The notes beneath the pieces were generated by a model. That model was not told where the DNA came from. It saw only the letters and a list, made by a program, of their open reading frames with translations, and searched no databases. Of a stretch of 64,000 nucleotides of DNA, positions 16,842 through 25,919 are shown piece by piece. The first letter of the stretch is position 1, and every line of letters begins with the position of its first letter. The translations under genes were made by a program, and so were the position numbers. The stretch is from Paenibacillus cellulosilyticus (GTDB lineage: Bacteria > Bacillota > Bacilli > Paenibacillales > Paenibacillaceae), in assembly GCF_003182255.1 (NCBI RefSeq), contig NZ_QGTQ01000012.1, positions 1 through 64,000 on the forward strand, in the 5' to 3' direction.

Positions 16842-19472
16842 ATGACGGATCAACGACGAACAAGACAGAAGGCACCAAGCAAGAAGGGTAAGAAGAAGCG
16901 GTTAACGCCGAAGAAAGTCATCATTATATTGTTCTTTACAGCTGCACTGGCTGTCGTATGCGGCATTATCGGTTACTTATTCATTATACTGAACGGCGAA
17001 CGGATCCTAGCTGCGAATCAGGATAAACTCATACTTCCCGAGGCCTCGATTGTATACGATAAGGATAACAATGAGATCGCATCGCTGTACAAACCGAATG
17101 ACGCGCGTGAGAACGTCGATCTGAGTGAAATTCCAGAGATGCTCCGCAACGCATTCATTGCGACAGAGGATCAGCGGTTCTACCAGCACTCTGGTATTGA
17201 TTATTTCTCGCTGGGACGTGCTGTAGTAAAGGATATCGTCGCTAGAAGCAAAGTCGAAGGCGGCAGTACGATAACCCAGCAGCTGGCGAAAAATATTTTC
17301 TTAACGGCGGATAAAACGTTCTTCCGTAAAGCGACGGAAGCGTCCATTGCGATGGCGCTTGAGAACAACATGACCAAAGACGAAATTCTGGAGATGTACT
17401 TGAACCGTATACCTTTCGGTAAAGGCTTATCGGGCATCAAGCAGGCATCCGAATATTACTTTGGCGTCGAACCAAAGGACTTGAAGCTGTGGCAGATGGC
17501 TACTTTAGCCGGGATTCCGAAGGCGCCGACTCGGTTAAATCCAATTAACGATCCGGAAGCATCGCAGGCTCGCCGTCAGGTTGTATTGAAGCTCATGTAC
17601 GATCAGGGATATATTACCGAAGCGCAGAAGAATGAAGCGGGCGCAGTAGAGTATGATGCTGCTACTATGATGAACGAAGCAGCTAACCCGCAGCTATACC
17701 CTGCATTTGTCGATTACGTGATTGAAGAAGCGGTCGAGGTAAGCGGCATTAGCGAAGATGAGCTGCGCGTCGGCGGTTACAAAATTTATACGACGCTCAA
17801 TCCGACCGCACAACAGATTGTGGAGAAGGAATTCGCGGATGATGATAACTTCGAGCAAAGTGTTGATGATGTAAAAGTGCAGGGCTCGATGATTATAATG
17901 GATCATCGGAATGGCGAAATCCAAGCGATCGCAGGCGGACGCGATTATCAGAAGAAGACGTGGAACCGGGTTAACAAGGCAAGACAGCCGGGTTCATCAT
18001 TTAAGCCAATTTCGTCATACGGACCGGCGCTTGAATCAGGCGACTTCACGACGAGCTCTACGCTTCGTGACGATAAGCAATGCTTCGGGAATTACTGCCC
18101 AACCGACTCTAACAGTGTCAAGTATGTCGGCGCTATTAGCATGAAGCAGGCCATTAAGGAATCGCGTAACTTGCCAGCTGTATGGCTGCTTAATCAGATT
18201 GGCGTGAGCAAAGGTGTCGAGTTCGCGAATCGTTTGGGCTTCGAGCTTACTAGCGACGATAATAACCTTGCGATTGCACTAGGTGGTTTGACGAATGGCG
18301 TATCGCCGCTTCAGATGGCAACGGCATACAGTGTGTTTGCAAACGACGGCAAGAGCGTCGATCCACATACGGTTACGCGCATCGATAACAGCAATGACGA
18401 TCCGGTGTACACGTACCATGCGCCGAAGGCGAAGCAGCTCATCAAGAAGTCGACTGCTGAAGGATTGACGGAGATTATGCAAGGAGTTACTGAAACAGGC
18501 GGAACAGGTACGAAAGCTCGTCTTGACCGTCCAGTAGCGGGTAAGACAGGTACGACACAGCATGGTATTCAAGGTCTCAATTCAAGTGCAAACCGCGATG
18601 TTTGGTTTGTTGGTTACACGCCTGAATGGACAGCAGCCGTCTGGATGGGTTACGATAAGACAGACGAGAACCATTTACTGCATAAAAGCAGTGGTCAAGC
18701 AGCTGCTATGTTCGGTAAAGTAATGACAGCAGCTATGAAGAATGTGCCGCGCTCCAGCTTTACACAATCGACGCCACAACAAGAGCCGGAGAAAACGACA
18801 GAAGCACCGGCGCAAGTAACGGGGCTGAAGGCGGAATACGATCAAGCTGCGAAAGCTGTCACACTTAGCTGGAATACGGCTGCAGGTGAAGGATTGACGT
18901 ACCGCGTCTATCGCAAGGAATCGAGCGAGGCAGAGTTCACGCTCTTGTTCGAACTTGCAGATGGAGGTGTCGAAGATTTGAGTGCTGCTCCTGGTTTATC
19001 TTACCAGTATTACGTAGCTGCATATAACGCTGAGGCTGACCTTGAAGGCACGCCATCAGCTGCAGTAGCGCTGGATGTACCGCCGGAGGAGCTGGAACCA
19101 ACAGAACCCGTTGTACCACCATCAGATCAGCTGCCTGGTGAAGGAACAGATAATCAGGGCAATGAAGGTACTGATAATGGTGACAATGGCAATGGACCTG
19201 GCAGCAACAACGGCAATGGTAACGGAAATGGCAATGGCAATGGCAATGGCAATGGAAACGGATCAGACAACAGCACTTCAAATCAGAATGGCAATCCACC
19301 TACTGAAGGTTCAGGCAGTACGAGTACAGGTGACGGCTCTGCTCCAACCACAGGCGCAGGTACTGGAACAGGTGCAGGCGTCGAGAATGGAACATCTGAG
19401 CCGACATCCAGCGATGGCTCGAATGGAACGGTTGATCCGATCGTGCCTGATGTCGTAGTCCCGGCACCATAA
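16842..19472 (+). CDS. Class A penicillin-binding protein (PBP1A family)
   Basis: 876 residues. A basic cytoplasmic tail (QRRTRQKAPSKKGKKKRLTPKK) leads into one membrane anchor (about 28-50). The GT51 glycosyltransferase shows EDQRFYQHSGIDYFSLGRA and GGSTITQQLAKN. The transpeptidase has SxxK in GSSFKP, SxN in ESRNLPA and KTG in AGKTGTTQ. After it come a fibronectin type III domain (about 690-790: LKAEYDQAAKAVTLSWN... YRVYRKESS) and a Gly/Asn/Ser-rich tail containing alternating Asn-Gly repeats. It polymerises and cross-links peptidoglycan outside the membrane. The start at 16842 is set by AGGAGGG; the frame is open back to 16737. Confidence 0.95.
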   Translation: MTDQRRTRQKAPSKKGKKKRLTPKKVIIILFFTAALAVVCGIIGYLFIILNGERILAANQDKLILPEASIVYDKDNNEIASLYKPNDARENVDLSEIPEMLRNAFIATEDQRFYQHSGIDYFSLGRAVVKDIVARSKVEGGSTITQQLAKNIFLTADKTFFRKATEASIAMALENNMTKDEILEMYLNRIPFGKGLSGIKQASEYYFGVEPKDLKLWQMATLAGIPKAPTRLNPINDPEASQARRQVVLKLMYDQGYITEAQKNEAGAVEYDAATMMNEAANPQLYPAFVDYVIEEAVEVSGISEDELRVGGYKIYTTLNPTAQQIVEKEFADDDNFEQSVDDVKVQGSMIIMDHRNGEIQAIAGGRDYQKKTWNRVNKARQPGSSFKPISSYGPALESGDFTTSSTLRDDKQCFGNYCPTDSNSVKYVGAISMKQAIKESRNLPAVWLLNQIGVSKGVEFANRLGFELTSDDNNLAIALGGLTNGVSPLQMATAYSVFANDGKSVDPHTVTRIDNSNDDPVYTYHAPKAKQLIKKSTAEGLTEIMQGVTETGGTGTKARLDRPVAGKTGTTQHGIQGLNSSANRDVWFVGYTPEWTAAVWMGYDKTDENHLLHKSSGQAAAMFGKVMTAAMKNVPRSSFTQSTPQQEPEKTTEAPAQVTGLKAEYDQAAKAVTLSWNTAAGEGLTYRVYRKESSEAEFTLLFELADGGVEDLSAAPGLSYQYYVAAYNAEADLEGTPSAAVALDVPPEELEPTEPVVPPSDQLPGEGTDNQGNEGTDNGDNGNGPGSNNGNGNGNGNGNGNGNGNGSDNSTSNQNGNPPTEGSGSTSTGDGSAPTTGAGTGTGAGVENGTSEPTSSDGSNGTVDPIVPDVVVPAP
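19214..19261 (+). repeat. Hexamer GGCAAT-type tandem repeat within the PBP gene
   Basis: AATGGC-like hexamers repeat here, four of them exact, encoding alternating Asn and Gly in the surface tail. Such runs are prone to slippage by six bases, which keeps frame. Confidence 0.8.
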
Positions 19473-19562
19473 CGGCGTAAATGATGGCGGTCCTTCGATG
19501 ATGGCTCGAATCGGTCAAACGTGAGATTTGGCTGAATTAGAGGAGAAGCGAGGAACAATCGG

Positions 19563-20240
19563 ATGACGAAGAGGAAGTTCGTACGTTACAGCATTGTCAT
19601 GCTGTCGATCCTACTGCTTGCACTTGCAGCAGTAGGATGCGGCAGTAAGAGCAAGAATGATGAAACAGCGCTAAAGCAGACGGAAACTGTGAACGGCTCT
19701 GCGGCAAAGCAGTGGTCCACCATGCCAGAAATGACGATTGACCCGAAGAAATCGTATACGGCAACATTCCACACGAGCAAAGGCGACTTCAAAGTCGAGT
19801 TGTTCGCTGACGAAGCGCCAACGACGGTTAATAACTTCGTATTCCTGGCGAAGCAGAAGTTTTATGAAGGCATCACCTTCCATCGGATCATCGAAACGTT
19901 CATGATTCAAACGGGCGACCCGAATGGTGACGGCTCTGGCGGTCCTGGCTATCATATTCCGGACGAGCTTGGCTCAGATCTGAAGTATGAGGTCGGTACG
20001 GTTGCAATGGCAAGAACGAGAGCGCCAGACTCCGGCGGCAGTCAGTTCTTCATCTGTACTGGCGAGGACAGCTTGAATCTGAACCAAACACCAGATTATG
20101 CGATTTTCGGCAAAGTGATCGAAGGTATGGACACGGTCATGGCGATTGCCAAGTCGCCGGTTGAGATGTCGTCGAATGGCGAGCTTTCGAAGCCAGTGGA
20201 CAAGATTACGATTAACTCGATTGACATTGAAGAGATTTAA
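19563..20240 (+). CDS. Cyclophilin-type peptidyl-prolyl isomerase lipoprotein
   Basis: 225 residues. A basic start (MTKRKFVRY), a hydrophobic core and the lipobox LAAVGC place it on the outer face of the membrane. The cyclophilin domain runs from about residue 65: FHTSKGDFKVELFADEAPTTVNNFVFLAKQKFYEGITFHRIIETFMIQTGDP contains the active-site FHR, followed by GSQFFI and the hydrophobic pocket residues. It would speed proline isomerisation in exported proteins. GAGGA lies 8 bp upstream of the ATG. Confidence 0.93.
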   Translation: MTKRKFVRYSIVMLSILLLALAAVGCGSKSKNDETALKQTETVNGSAAKQWSTMPEMTIDPKKSYTATFHTSKGDFKVELFADEAPTTVNNFVFLAKQKFYEGITFHRIIETFMIQTGDPNGDGSGGPGYHIPDELGSDLKYEVGTVAMARTRAPDSGGSQFFICTGEDSLNLNQTPDYAIFGKVIEGMDTVMAIAKSPVEMSSNGELSKPVDKITINSIDIEEI

Positions 20241-20264
20241 AGACGCAATTTCATAGCTAGCATG

Positions 20265-20317
20265 GGGGCTGCCGTGGACGTCATCGTAGATGACGGGGGC
20301 AGTCCCTTTGCCATTTT
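20265..20317 (+). terminator. Intrinsic terminator after the cyclophilin gene
   Basis: GGGGCTGCC pairs with GGCAGTCCC (one wobble), enclosing an inner GTCATC/GATGAC stem. An interrupted T-rich run (TTTGCCATTTTT) follows. Confidence 0.75.
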
Positions 20318-20444
20318 TGCAGGTGGTGCTTGGACAGTTGGACAATGAAGCATGGTTTATTTTGTCCGTAAGCTGGTGAAGCAACCTAAGATGTGGTAAG
20401 CTTTTTTTAAAGGAAAAATGTTGGAAGTTTAGTTGTTTGGAAAG

Positions 20445-20470
20445 GCCGACGCTTGGACGGCGGCTTTTTT
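20445..20470 (+). terminator. Second intrinsic terminator before the DUF402 gene
   Basis: GCCGACG pairs with CGGCGGC with one mismatch and a 6-base loop, followed by TTTTTT. It lies only 29 bp before the next start codon. It could attenuate that gene or end a short transcript arising between the two terminators. Confidence 0.7.
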
Positions 20471-20498
20471 CGCATCTTAACGGAAAGGTACGTTCCGC

Positions 20499-21056
20499 AT
20501 GAAACGAAAATTTTCGGACCGAGCAAATTGGCGGCGTATTTTGCGTAAGAGCTATATGTGTCTAGCCATGGATGGAGACGAGTTCCGAGGGCTCGTGACT
20601 TTTTATCGGATTCATGAATTGCGTGAACCATTGTGGAAGGAATACAATGGCAGACGACTCTGCTTGGCGGATCGAGGCTACCTGTGGATGCAGCATTTTC
20701 CACGTGGGGAGCATTTTGTTGTAACGACGATGTTTGATGACAAGGGCCGTGTAGTGCAGTGGTACATCGATGTGTGCAAGACGCAGGGGATGACAGAGCA
20801 GCAGGTACCGTGGTTCGACGATCTGTATCTGGATATCGTGGTACTGCCATCCGGTGAAGTGTTCCTGCTGGATGAGGATGAATTGGAGGATGCGCTTCGC
20901 CAAGGTGAGGTCACATCCAAAGATGCTGCGATGGCTCGCAAGACGGCTGGAAGACTGCTGTCTGCGATTCGCAATGGGCGGTTTCGTTATTTTACGCTCA
21001 GTCTCAAGCATCGGAAGAGCTTGTCAGAGCGCTCGGGAGAGTTGAGTGAATCGTGA
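20499..21056 (+). CDS. DUF402 family protein (possible nucleoside tri/diphosphatase)
   Basis: 185 residues. FPRGEHFVVTTMFDDKGRVVQWYIDVCKTQG and WFDDLYLDIVVLPSGEVFLLDEDELEDAL match the DUF402/FomD-like fold, whose acidic residues bind metal in B. subtilis Ntdp. Activity is inferred only from the family. The start has GGAAAGG about 10 bp upstream. Its last codon and stop overlap the next gene (GTGA), so the two are coupled. Confidence 0.75.
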   Translation: MKRKFSDRANWRRILRKSYMCLAMDGDEFRGLVTFYRIHELREPLWKEYNGRRLCLADRGYLWMQHFPRGEHFVVTTMFDDKGRVVQWYIDVCKTQGMTEQQVPWFDDLYLDIVVLPSGEVFLLDEDELEDALRQGEVTSKDAAMARKTAGRLLSAIRNGRFRYFTLSLKHRKSLSERSGELSES

Positions 21057-21754
21057 ATAAGGCAATCCACAGACCGCACAAAGTGAGCAGCCGATCGCGC
21101 CCTAGACGCAAGAGCAAGCCGCTGCTTACTTTGCTGCGGATTGTCGTTTCTATAGGGGTGTTAGGCGTCATTTGGTGCGGCTATTTACTTTGGCTTATTA
21201 ACAGCTCAACTCCGCCACAGTCGATTCCGAAGAGTGATGCGGCTATCGTATTAGGTGCCGCCTTATGGAGCGACAAACCTAGCCCAGGACTGAAGGAACG
21301 ACTTGATCGCGCTTTTTTGTTGTATAAAGAAGGAAAAGCGGACAAGCTTATTCTGACGGGTGGTTATGATCATAACGGCTCGAAGCTGACGGAAGCTGAG
21401 GGTATGCGCAATTATTTGGTATCGCTTGGCGTTCCGAAGGAGAAGCTGCTGCTCGAGAAGAAAGCAACAAGTACATACGAGAACATGGTATTCAGCAAAG
21501 AGATTATCGATCGAGAGAAATTCCAATCGATCCTCATCGTCACGCATGATTACCACACATCGCGCTCGAAGGAGATTGCGAAGTACGTCGGCATCAAGAA
21601 TGCGACGATGATTCCTTTTCACTCGAACGTGCTCAAGCCTATGTACAATCAGACGCGTGAAGTGCTCGCCTACACGAAGTGGAAGATGGACGCCGTTCTG
21701 ATGCATTTTGGTTGGACTGTGGAAGACATCTCGATCCCCTACTTTAACAAATAA
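21053..21754 (+). CDS. YdcF/ElyC (DUF218) family membrane protein
   Basis: 233 residues from a GTG start overlapping the previous stop. A basic N-terminus (RSRPRRKSK) and one membrane segment (about 27-45) come first. The DUF218 domain follows: SDAAIVLGAALW, LDRAFLLYKEGKADKLILTGG, TEAEGMRNYLVSLGVPKEKLLLEKKATSTYENM and ILIVTHDYHTSRS. Relatives ElyC and SanA act in envelope integrity; the biochemical role is unsettled. Confidence 0.85.
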   Translation: MNKAIHRPHKVSSRSRPRRKSKPLLTLLRIVVSIGVLGVIWCGYLLWLINSSTPPQSIPKSDAAIVLGAALWSDKPSPGLKERLDRAFLLYKEGKADKLILTGGYDHNGSKLTEAEGMRNYLVSLGVPKEKLLLEKKATSTYENMVFSKEIIDREKFQSILIVTHDYHTSRSKEIAKYVGIKNATMIPFHSNVLKPMYNQTREVLAYTKWKMDAVLMHFGWTVEDISIPYFNK

Positions 21755-21768
21755 AAGGTTCCAGATCC

Positions 21769-22035
21769 CGCAGGGAGCCGTATCTTATGACGGTCTTCAG
21801 ATCCCGACGGGATCGATTCGCAGGAGCGCCGGAAGTACAGCGTGTCCGAAAGGACGAAAGCGGGTACGGGCACGTTGCTGCACAGATGCATCGAATCGTA
21901 TGCAGACGTTCGAGCCTTGCTAATCGCCGCCAATCAATCCAGTCCATCCAACGAACGTATCTAGACCAGTCCTGCGGGTATCCAAAGGGCAGCGCCCTTG
22001 GGGCCCTCCCTTGCAGAGAGGGTTTGGGTGGGGAG
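21769..22035 (+). repeat. Composite intergenic repeat, forward copy
   Basis: This holds several short inverted repeats: GATCCCGaCGGGATC near 21810, then AGCGTGTCCgaaaGGACGAAAGCG at 21839-21862, then AAAGGGCaGcGCCCTT and GGGGCCCTCCCT...AGAGGGTTTGGGTGGG at 21981-22034. The same two modules recur in order at 52564-52819 and inverted at 27814-28050. No coding frame looks real. Confidence 0.75.
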
Positions 22036-22162
22036 AAGTTTATACTTTTCTAACCACCGCCCGAATATGCTTGTTATAGCGGCAGCGATGCGGCGCATGT
22101 CCGTGTGCGTCGAAAGCAGTCTGCCGGCAGCGACGGGATCGAAGGGACAGGTGATCGAGCGA

Positions 22163-23170
22163 ATGAACAATGGCATAGCTTCAGGGGCGAAGAGCGGCAC
22201 TCGGCCATCCCGCCAAATTAACGTAGTACTTCGTAGTCACGAAGCAGGAGCAGCCCCGGCGCCGATAGCGGATCATGAACCATTGCCGGCAATCAAGCCG
22301 CTCCCACCCGGCGATCATTACGCCGACATTCAGCGTGAGCTGGATGTGATGGTTGGTCTAGATAATGTAAAGTCGCTCATCTATGAGATTTACGCCATGC
22401 TTCAAGTTGCGCATATGCGCAGTGAAGCGGGATTGAATAGCGGCGCGCATGTGTACCATATGATATTCAAAGGTAATCCCGGTACCGGCAAGACGACGAT
22501 CGCAAGGATTGTCGCGAAGCTGCTTCAGAAGATGGGCGTGCTGACCAAGGGACATTTGATCGAAGTTGAACGTGCAGATCTCGTAGGTGAATATATCGGG
22601 CATACGGCACAGAAAACGCGTGATCTTGTACGAAAAGCGAGCGGAGGCGTTCTGTTCGTTGACGAAGCGTACAGTCTCGCACGTGGCGGAGAGAAGGATT
22701 TCGGCAAGGAAGCGATCGACACGTTGGTCAAAGCGATGGAAGATATGAGGACGCAATTCGTACTCATACTGGCCGGGTATCCAGCGGAGATTGATTATTT
22801 TCTGCAGACGAATCCGGGTTTACCGTCTCGCTTTCCCATTCAGATCGATTTCCCCGATTATTCGATCGATCAGCTTATTCAGATTGCGGAGATGATGGCG
22901 AAGGATCGCGATTACGTCCTTCAGCCGCAGACCGTCTTCAAGATGCGCCAGCACTTGATCCAAGAGAAGCAGCTGTCGATGTTCTCGTTCAGCAATGCCC
23001 GATATGTACGCAATATGATTGAGAAATCGATTCGTCATCAGGCGGTGCGCCTGCTCTCGCAATATTCGAACAGTGTGCCTGGCAAGCAGGAGCTAATGGC
23101 GATTCGACCAGAGGACCTGCGGTGTGAGAGTCAGAGCAGTGCAGGCAAACGTGACGGGATGCTTGGATGA
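22163..23170 (+). CDS. spoVK: Stage V sporulation protein K (AAA+ ATPase)
   Basis: 335 residues. Walker A is FKGNPGTGKTTIARI (about residues 98-112), Walker B GVLFVDEAYSLARGG. HLIEVERADLVGEYIGHTAQKTRDLVRKA and GLPSRFPIQIDFPDYS match SpoVK almost word for word. The frame is open to 21998, but I place the start at ATG 22163, preceded by AGGTGA at 8 bp, because the N-terminus MNNG...RQINVVL then aligns with B. subtilis SpoVK (NNGQINIIL). It is required in late spore maturation. Confidence 0.93.
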   Translation: MNNGIASGAKSGTRPSRQINVVLRSHEAGAAPAPIADHEPLPAIKPLPPGDHYADIQRELDVMVGLDNVKSLIYEIYAMLQVAHMRSEAGLNSGAHVYHMIFKGNPGTGKTTIARIVAKLLQKMGVLTKGHLIEVERADLVGEYIGHTAQKTRDLVRKASGGVLFVDEAYSLARGGEKDFGKEAIDTLVKAMEDMRTQFVLILAGYPAEIDYFLQTNPGLPSRFPIQIDFPDYSIDQLIQIAEMMAKDRDYVLQPQTVFKMRQHLIQEKQLSMFSFSNARYVRNMIEKSIRHQAVRLLSQYSNSVPGKQELMAIRPEDLRCESQSSAGKRDGMLG

Positions 23171-23224
23171 CGAATCAGTCATTTGGTTCGAATCGCAGCA
23201 ATGGAAGGAGCACAACAACGTTAC

Positions 23225-24523
23225 ATGAAAACAACAACCCATGAAGTAGATAATGGATTAGCGGATCGCGCGGTACTAGTCAGTCTCGTAACCCCTCAGG
23301 ATAAGCGGAGTGGAATGAATCCGGAGCAGTCGCTTGCGGAGCTTGTTAACCTCGCAGAGACGGCCGGCGTAGAAGTGCTGACGACGATGACGCAGAACCG
23401 TGAGTCGGTCGATAACAAGTGGTTTATCGGCAAAGGCAAGGTCGAGGAGCTTCGTGCAATAGCCGATGAGCTGGGAGCTACGACTGCAATATTCGATCAG
23501 GAGCTGTCAGGCGCACAGGTTCGAAATCTTGAAGAATCGCTTGATCTCAAAATCATTGACCGCACGCAGCTCATCCTCGACATCTTTGCACAACGTGCAA
23601 AGACGCGTGAGGGCATTCTGCAGGTCGAGCTTGCCCAGCATAGCTACTTGCTGCCACGTCTCTCGGGACACGGCAAGAATCTGTCTCGCCTTGGCGGCGG
23701 TATCGGCACGCGCGGCCCCGGTGAGTCGAAGCTTGAGACCGACCGTCGTCACATTCGGGACCGAATCTCGGATCTCAAAAACGCGCTTGAAGAAGTAGTT
23801 CGTCATCGGAAGCTGCATCGCGAGCGTCGTAAGAAGTCAGGTGCCGTTCAGGTTGCACTCGTGGGTTACACCAATGCCGGTAAGTCGACACTGCTGCGCC
23901 AGATGACGGATGCGGACGTTTATGTTGAGAACCAGCTATTCGCAACGCTTGATCCGACGTCACGGACGCTGGAGCTGCCGAGCGGCAAAGAAATTATTTT
24001 GACTGACACCGTTGGTTTTATTCAAAATTTGCCGCATGATCTGGTCGCTGCTTTCCGCGCAACGCTCGAAGAGGTGTGCGAGGCGGATCTAGTGCTGCAT
24101 GTGGTAGACAGTTCCTCGCCAACGCGCAGTGAGCAGATGGCCGTTGTCGATGAAGTGCTCGGAACGCTCGGCGCCGCTGGCAAGCCGACGCTCGTCGTGT
24201 ACAATAAGAAAGATCTGTGCCCGCCTGAAGGGCGCATTTTGCTGCCGGATGGCGGTGACTCACTCGTTGTTAGCGCATATGATGAAGCCGATCTCGATAA
24301 GCTTCGTCAGACCATTCAAGACCGTCTTGCCGGAGATACGAGAACGTTCGTCATTCCGGCAGAACGAGGCGATCTTATCGCTCTTGTCTATCGGACCGGG
24401 GAAGTGAAGGAACAGGACGTAGATGGCGATCAGATGGTGCTCACGGTCGAGCTGAATAAACAGGACTTCGAGAAGCATGCTCGAACGCTAGAGCCTTTTA
24501 TTGCAGCTTCCGAGAACGTTTAA
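23225..24523 (+). CDS. hflX: GTPase HflX
   Basis: About 432 residues. The N-terminal domain has WFIGKGKVEELRAIADE and the glycine-rich GGIGTRGPGESKLETDRRHIRDRI. The G domain shows G1 GYTNAGKSTLL, G2 around FATLDPTSR, G3 DTVGFIQNLP and G4 NKKDL. HflX binds stalled or stressed ribosomes and splits them. The start is uncertain: ATG 23225 has AAGGAG 14 bp upstream; ATG 23201 and TTG 23183 are alternatives without good sites. Order spoVK-hflX-ynbB-glnR-glnA is as in B. subtilis. Confidence 0.93.
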   Translation: MKTTTHEVDNGLADRAVLVSLVTPQDKRSGMNPEQSLAELVNLAETAGVEVLTTMTQNRESVDNKWFIGKGKVEELRAIADELGATTAIFDQELSGAQVRNLEESLDLKIIDRTQLILDIFAQRAKTREGILQVELAQHSYLLPRLSGHGKNLSRLGGGIGTRGPGESKLETDRRHIRDRISDLKNALEEVVRHRKLHRERRKKSGAVQVALVGYTNAGKSTLLRQMTDADVYVENQLFATLDPTSRTLELPSGKEIILTDTVGFIQNLPHDLVAAFRATLEEVCEADLVLHVVDSSSPTRSEQMAVVDEVLGTLGAAGKPTLVVYNKKDLCPPEGRILLPDGGDSLVVSAYDEADLDKLRQTIQDRLAGDTRTFVIPAERGDLIALVYRTGEVKEQDVDGDQMVLTVELNKQDFEKHARTLEPFIAASENV

Positions 24524-24574
24524 GATAAGTAAGCAATCAACCATTGTTTGGAGTTAAGGGAGAGAATATTCGTT

Positions 24575-25858
24575 ATGCATCAAGAGGATACCGTATGGAC
24601 ACACTTGGAAAGCCTAGCGGAAGCGGCCGAACGGCGCGTTTCCGCTTCTTTTTCGCTGCTCGATCGAACGGCGGAACGCAATCAATGGAAGGTCATTCGT
24701 GCTTTCCAGCGCCATCAGGTTAGTGATTTTCATTTCAATGGCTCGACAGGTTATGGCTACAACGATCGCGGCCGGGAGATTCTCGATCTCGTATATGCGG
24801 ATGTCATGGGTGCGGAGGCTGCGCTCGTTAGACCGCATTTTGTGTCGGGTACTCATACGATCGGCACAGCATTGTTCGGCGTGCTTCGCCCAGGAGATGA
24901 ACTGCTCTATATTACAGGTCGACCGTATGACACGCTTCACAAAGTGATCGGTAAGCCAAACGATGGAACAGGGTCGCTGCAAGACTGGGGCATCGGATAC
25001 GGTGAGGTTGATTTGTTGGCAGATGGATCGGTAGATTGGGACAAGGTTGCCAGCCGCATCAATGATTCCACGAAAGTAATCGGCATTCAGCGCTCGCGCG
25101 GATATGACTGGCGTTCTTCGTTCACAGTCGAGCAGATTGGAGAGATGGTACGTCGCGTAAAAGCGATCAAGCCTGATGTGATCGTGTTCGTTGACAACTG
25201 CTATGGTGAATTCACAGAGCTGACGGAGCCAACCGAAGTAGGCGTTGACCTGATGGCGGGCTCGCTTATTAAAAATCCCGGTGGCGGCATAGCCTCGACC
25301 GGCGGTTATATTGCAGGTAAAGCGGAATACGTGGAGGCTGCAGCCTATCGTCTGACTGCGCCTGGCATTGGCGGCGAGGTCGGCGCGATGCTCGGCACGC
25401 TGCGCGGCATGTATCAAGGGCTTTATTTTGCACCGCATACGGTTGGACAGGCACTCCGTGGTTCTGTGTTTGCTGCGGCATTGTTCGAGATGCTTGGCTT
25501 CGAGACGAAACCAGCTTGGCATGAGCAGCGGACGGACCTTATACAAGCGATCCGATTCGGCAGCGCTGATCACCTTATTGCATTCGTTCAAGGCATCCAG
25601 CGGGCTTCTGCTGTTGATGCGCATGTCGTACCCGAGCCATGGGATATGCCAGGTTATGAGCATCCGGTCATTATGGCGGCTGGAACGTTCATTCAAGGCG
25701 GCAGCCTGGAGCTGTCGGCGGATGCGCCGATACGTGAGCCTTACATTGCCTACATGCAGGGCGGGCTTACTTACGCACATGTGAAATATGGTGTGCTCAC
25801 TGCGTTAAGCCGTATGGCTGAACGCGGAATCATTGCTATCAAACCTTCCACAACTTGA
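24575..25858 (+). CDS. ynbB: YnbB-type PLP enzyme, methionine gamma-lyase / aluminium resistance family
   Basis: 427 residues. The fold-type I PLP pattern is visible: STGYGYNDRGREILDLVYA, HFVSGTHTIGTALFGVLRPGDELLYITGRPYDTL, VFVDNCYGEF with the cofactor Asp, and the likely PLP lysine in GSLIKNPGGG. Family annotation as cystathionine beta-lyase-like or aluminium resistance protein is historical and the substrate is unknown. ATG 24575 is preferred (AGGGAGAG upstream) over an in-frame TTG at 24548. The glnR promoter starts inside its last codons. Confidence 0.88.
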   Translation: MHQEDTVWTHLESLAEAAERRVSASFSLLDRTAERNQWKVIRAFQRHQVSDFHFNGSTGYGYNDRGREILDLVYADVMGAEAALVRPHFVSGTHTIGTALFGVLRPGDELLYITGRPYDTLHKVIGKPNDGTGSLQDWGIGYGEVDLLADGSVDWDKVASRINDSTKVIGIQRSRGYDWRSSFTVEQIGEMVRRVKAIKPDVIVFVDNCYGEFTELTEPTEVGVDLMAGSLIKNPGGGIASTGGYIAGKAEYVEAAAYRLTAPGIGGEVGAMLGTLRGMYQGLYFAPHTVGQALRGSVFAAALFEMLGFETKPAWHEQRTDLIQAIRFGSADHLIAFVQGIQRASAVDAHVVPEPWDMPGYEHPVIMAAGTFIQGGSLELSADAPIREPYIAYMQGGLTYAHVKYGVLTALSRMAERGIIAIKPSTT

Positions 25859-25883
25859 CACCTCATGTCAGGAACGTTACAAT
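25855..25883 (+). promoter_or_regulatory. glnRA promoter with an imperfect GlnR/TnrA-like site
   Basis: TTGACA (25855-25860), 17 bp, TACAAT (25878-25883) is close to the sigma-A consensus. TGTCA-ggaacg-TTACA (25866-25881) covers the -10 and resembles the GlnR/TnrA box TGTnA-N7-TnACA, but its spacer is one base short. TGACA/TGTCA also forms a second inverted repeat over the -35. Autorepression of glnRA by GlnR is known in Bacillus. Confidence 0.75.
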
Positions 25884-25919
25884 AAAGGCATAACTCGGAA
25901 GTGGAAGGTTGATGCGAAC

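Noticed and set aside
21998-22162. N-terminal extension of SpoVK
   Set aside because: The open frame starts inside the composite repeat, has no ribosome site and has no counterpart in B. subtilis SpoVK.
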